Positions 32,351 to 33,941 of a stretch of 33,941 nucleotides of DNA are shown one piece after another; the stretch's first letter is position 1, and the number at the start of each line of letters is the position of its first letter. The stretch is from Perkinsus chesapeaki (lineage: Eukaryota > Perkinsozoa > Perkinsida > Perkinsidae). The position numbers and the translations under genes are program-made. The notes beneath the pieces were generated by a model that did no database searches, was not told the origin of the DNA, and saw only the letters and a list, made by a program, of their open reading frames with translations. The stretch spans positions 1-33,941 of the forward strand of contig JAAPAO010000387.1 of assembly GCA_013115145.1 (NCBI GenBank), in the 5' to 3' direction.

Positions 32351-32612
32351 AAGTTTCCCAAATTGGTCTACCACAGTTGAGTTGAAGCGGGACGTATACG
32401 TTGGATGAAATTGTACTGGACGAACACCTTTAAACGATTTTCTCTTCTGAAACGACAGCAAAACTGCCAAGCTGGATGAAATAATGATGGATCAACAGAG
32501 AAGAGAAAGTGACACCACTGGACCAACTGGCCACTGGACGTAATTACACTGGATCAGATGAGATACACCCCTATCGTGTATCGACATATAAAATAGGTTT
32601 TCGTATAATATC

Positions 32613-32627
32613 ACTCCGACTCGGAGT
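32613..32627. repeat. One-base-loop palindrome
   Basis: The 7-bp arms ACTCCGA and TCGGAGT flank C32620. It lies just outside the foldback element. Confidence 0.7.
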
Positions 32628-32811
32628 CTCCAAGCGATTCACTCAGCGTGTGATGCAGAGCTCTACCAAAGAGAGCTCTGAGATCGACCAGGAGCCAGAT
32701 TAGCTACTCTTGCTCAAAACTTCCTTCACAATTTAGTCCAGCCGTTTTTTGTGTTCGTCATTCCTAGCATTTCTTCGTCTTTCACCCTAGCAATCCTCCT
32801 CATACTGTGCT

Positions 32812-33118
32812 CTCGGCCAAGCCGCTTGGGCAATATCAATCGGACGTTTTTCCGAAGCAGTAACATCGTGAGGTCAGTATTTATTCGGTTTCACTGGTAC
32901 TAACTAGTTTTGTGCTTACTTGAAAACTCGGAATTATTGGAGTGTTGTACGAATACAAGACGCAATTTGATCGTCATTCGTTCTAGTCACGTCAGTTTAC
33001 AGCGATATCAAAAACCATACCTGACACCAGAAATTTGTTGCCGAAGGGGTCAAACGGCTCACAACAGATGGACCTCTGGGCATAAATATCGTTGTAGGCT
33101 ACTCGATGTGTAAGATTC
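32812..33118. repeat. Direct repeat, copy B
   Basis: Partner of 28423-28755 in the same orientation. It lacks the 42-bp double-hairpin insertion, so it shows the likely pre-insertion state. On the minus strand the frame (YNDIYAQRS, CEPFDPFGNKFLVSG) ends at a GTATGG that could be a splice donor. Confidence 0.85.
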
Positions 33119-33133
33119 TGAACATATAAACGA

Positions 33134-33275
33134 CGGTGGCAGCCACCGGGTGGCTTACATGTCTTTCGAAAATGTCGGTGGTTCAGCCACCGGCACCTTC
33201 CCTCGTCGGTGACGAGAGGGCGTTGCGACCTGCGATTTGTGAGACAATGTGGGTAAAGAAGTTGTTTAAAACAAC
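33134..33275. repeat. Hairpin cluster downstream of copy B
   Basis: Four hairpins lie within 142 bases: 33134-33148 (arms CGGTGGC/GCCACCG, centre A), 33176-33192 (8-bp arms, one T/G mismatch, centre C), 33202-33216 (arms CTCGTC/GACGAG with GGT between) and 33261-33275 (arms GTTGTTT/AAACAAC, centre A). The first two share the CGGTGG/CCACCG word. Confidence 0.75.
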
Positions 33276-33735
33276 GGTCCGGCCTCACTCTTGTGGCGAC
33301 TAACTCAAAGCGTGGTTTCTCGTGAGACTTCTATCTAACTGATAGTCAGATGCATTCCTGATGCTGAACATCGGAATTCAAGCCTAAGCTACGACCTGCT
33401 TCTATCGTCTATCATATATACAAAACAAGCAAGACGATAACGTGATTAGAACTGACGGAAAACATTGTCATCAAGACAATAATACCGGGTTGGATCATTT
33501 CGACCCAGTGGACCCCAAGACACGAAATAGAAATGACAATGCTCTACATCTGACTTGGTGTGCGCACGACACTACAAGAGCTTAGATTTAAGATCCACAC
33601 AATGTGAACAGTAGTATAACCGAGCAGCATAGCCGGCGGTGAACTAGGGCCACTAGTCTAGGGATGTTAGGCGGCACAATAGCACAGAAGGGTTCTGCAA
33701 AAAATTTAATAAGATATGCTACATTGCCAGATTCT
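33276..33735. other. Short unannotated stretch
   Basis: About 460 bp with no gene, repeat or RNA that I can support. It should contain the 3' end of the minus-strand gene that follows. Confidence 0.4.
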
Positions 33736-33941
33736 CTACGACTCCTCCGTGGGTTCCTCCGTCGCCTCTGGGTCTTCTGGATACGACTCCTCCGTGGGTT
33801 CCTCCGGCGCCTCTGGGTCTTCTGGATACGACTCCTCCGTGGGTTCCTCCGGCGCCTCTGGGTCTTCGGGATACGACTCCTCCGTGGGTTCCTCCGGGGC
33901 CTCTGGGTCTTCTGGATACGACTCCTCCGTGGGTTCCTCCG
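33736..33941 (-). CDS. C-terminal end of an acidic Pro/Glu repeat protein (partial)
   Basis: On the minus strand the last 67 codons in the window form a 15-residue repeat, YPEDPEAPEEPTEES, four full copies and part of a fifth. The frame ends at a TAG (33738-33736) exactly where the tandem array ends, which supports this strand and frame. The protein enters from beyond the window edge. Such a Pro/Glu-rich tail would be disordered and strongly acidic. All six frames of the repeat unit are open, so the coding strand is inferred from composition and the stop position, and a non-coding minisatellite remains possible. Confidence 0.5.
   Translation of the reverse strand, partial: EEPTEESYPEDPEAPEEPTEESYPEDPEAPEEPTEESYPEDPEAPEEPTEESYPEDPEATEEPTEES
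33737..33941. repeat. 45-bp tandem repeat (minisatellite), at least 4.5 copies
   Basis: Units start at 33737, 33782, 33827, 33872 and 33917 (TACGACTCCTCCGTGGGTTC...), differing by one to three bases, and run off the window end. The 45-bp period keeps reading frame. Confidence 0.95.

Larger units (their letters stand above)
31566..32560. mobile_element. Foldback-type element with 37-bp terminal inverted repeats
   Basis: Positions 31566-31602 and 32524-32560 are inverted copies of each other over 37 bases with one difference (core CAACTGGCCACTGGACG on the + strand at the right end). Inside each arm, degenerate copies of a CACTTCRTCCA-like word continue (for example 31637-31740 on the left; their complements at about 32395-32510 on the right), a pattern seen in foldback transposons with repetitive arms. 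The roughly 1-kb body has no transposase gene. It holds four of the strongest hairpins of the window and a T-arm-like word (31871-31885, minus strand). Confidence 0.65.

Noticed and set aside
1-33941. CRISPR array, rRNA or bacterial-type operon
   Set aside because: No spaced direct repeats, rRNA segments or ribosome-binding patterns; the spliced genes show this is eukaryotic DNA.

Overview
The window is nuclear DNA of a unicellular eukaryote. Genes carry many short GT-AG introns (about 37-70 nt, some longer), several ORFs end at TAA/TAG/TGA, and the intergenic DNA holds remnants of mobile elements. The protein set and intron style suggest an alveolate, most likely Perkinsus-like; that is inference, because no rRNA or other marker gene is present. 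Exon joins were worked out by hand from splice signals, reading phase and protein-family similarity.

Left half, all on the + strand: an importin alpha gene (487-3803), a nucleotide-sugar transporter (4921-7601), a 3.7-kb island with the remnant of an LTR retrotransposon (LTR end, primer-binding site, gag) and a fragment resembling a totivirus RNA polymerase (about 8342-9798), an FCP1-like CTD phosphatase with a BRCT domain (11311-13692, with a nested MITE in one intron), and a 14-exon carotenoid/apocarotenoid oxygenase with all four iron-binding histidines (13999-18192).

Right half: a mitochondrially targeted P-loop (STAND-like) ATPase (18329-22112, +), a 1.7-kb stretch with unresolved coding signals, a multipass membrane protein of an uncharacterised eukaryotic family (23822-25632, +), then three minus-strand genes: a large hydrophobic protein interrupted by one in-frame TGA (27994-26585), a small secreted cysteine-rich protein with four exons (30024-29440), and the 3' end of an acidic Pro/Glu repeat protein at the window edge (33941-33736). 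Between them lie diverged direct repeats (28423-28755 and 32812-33118) and a roughly 1-kb foldback element (31566-32560).

The most unusual signal is a set of about two dozen short palindromes whose arms (7-19 bp) are separated by exactly one base. They lie in introns and intergenic DNA, none in a reconstructed exon, and are far more frequent than chance. One adjacent pair interrupts copy A of a direct repeat whose copy B lacks it. This fits either a mobile or recurrently generated class of hairpin element. No tRNA, rRNA or CRISPR array could be supported.
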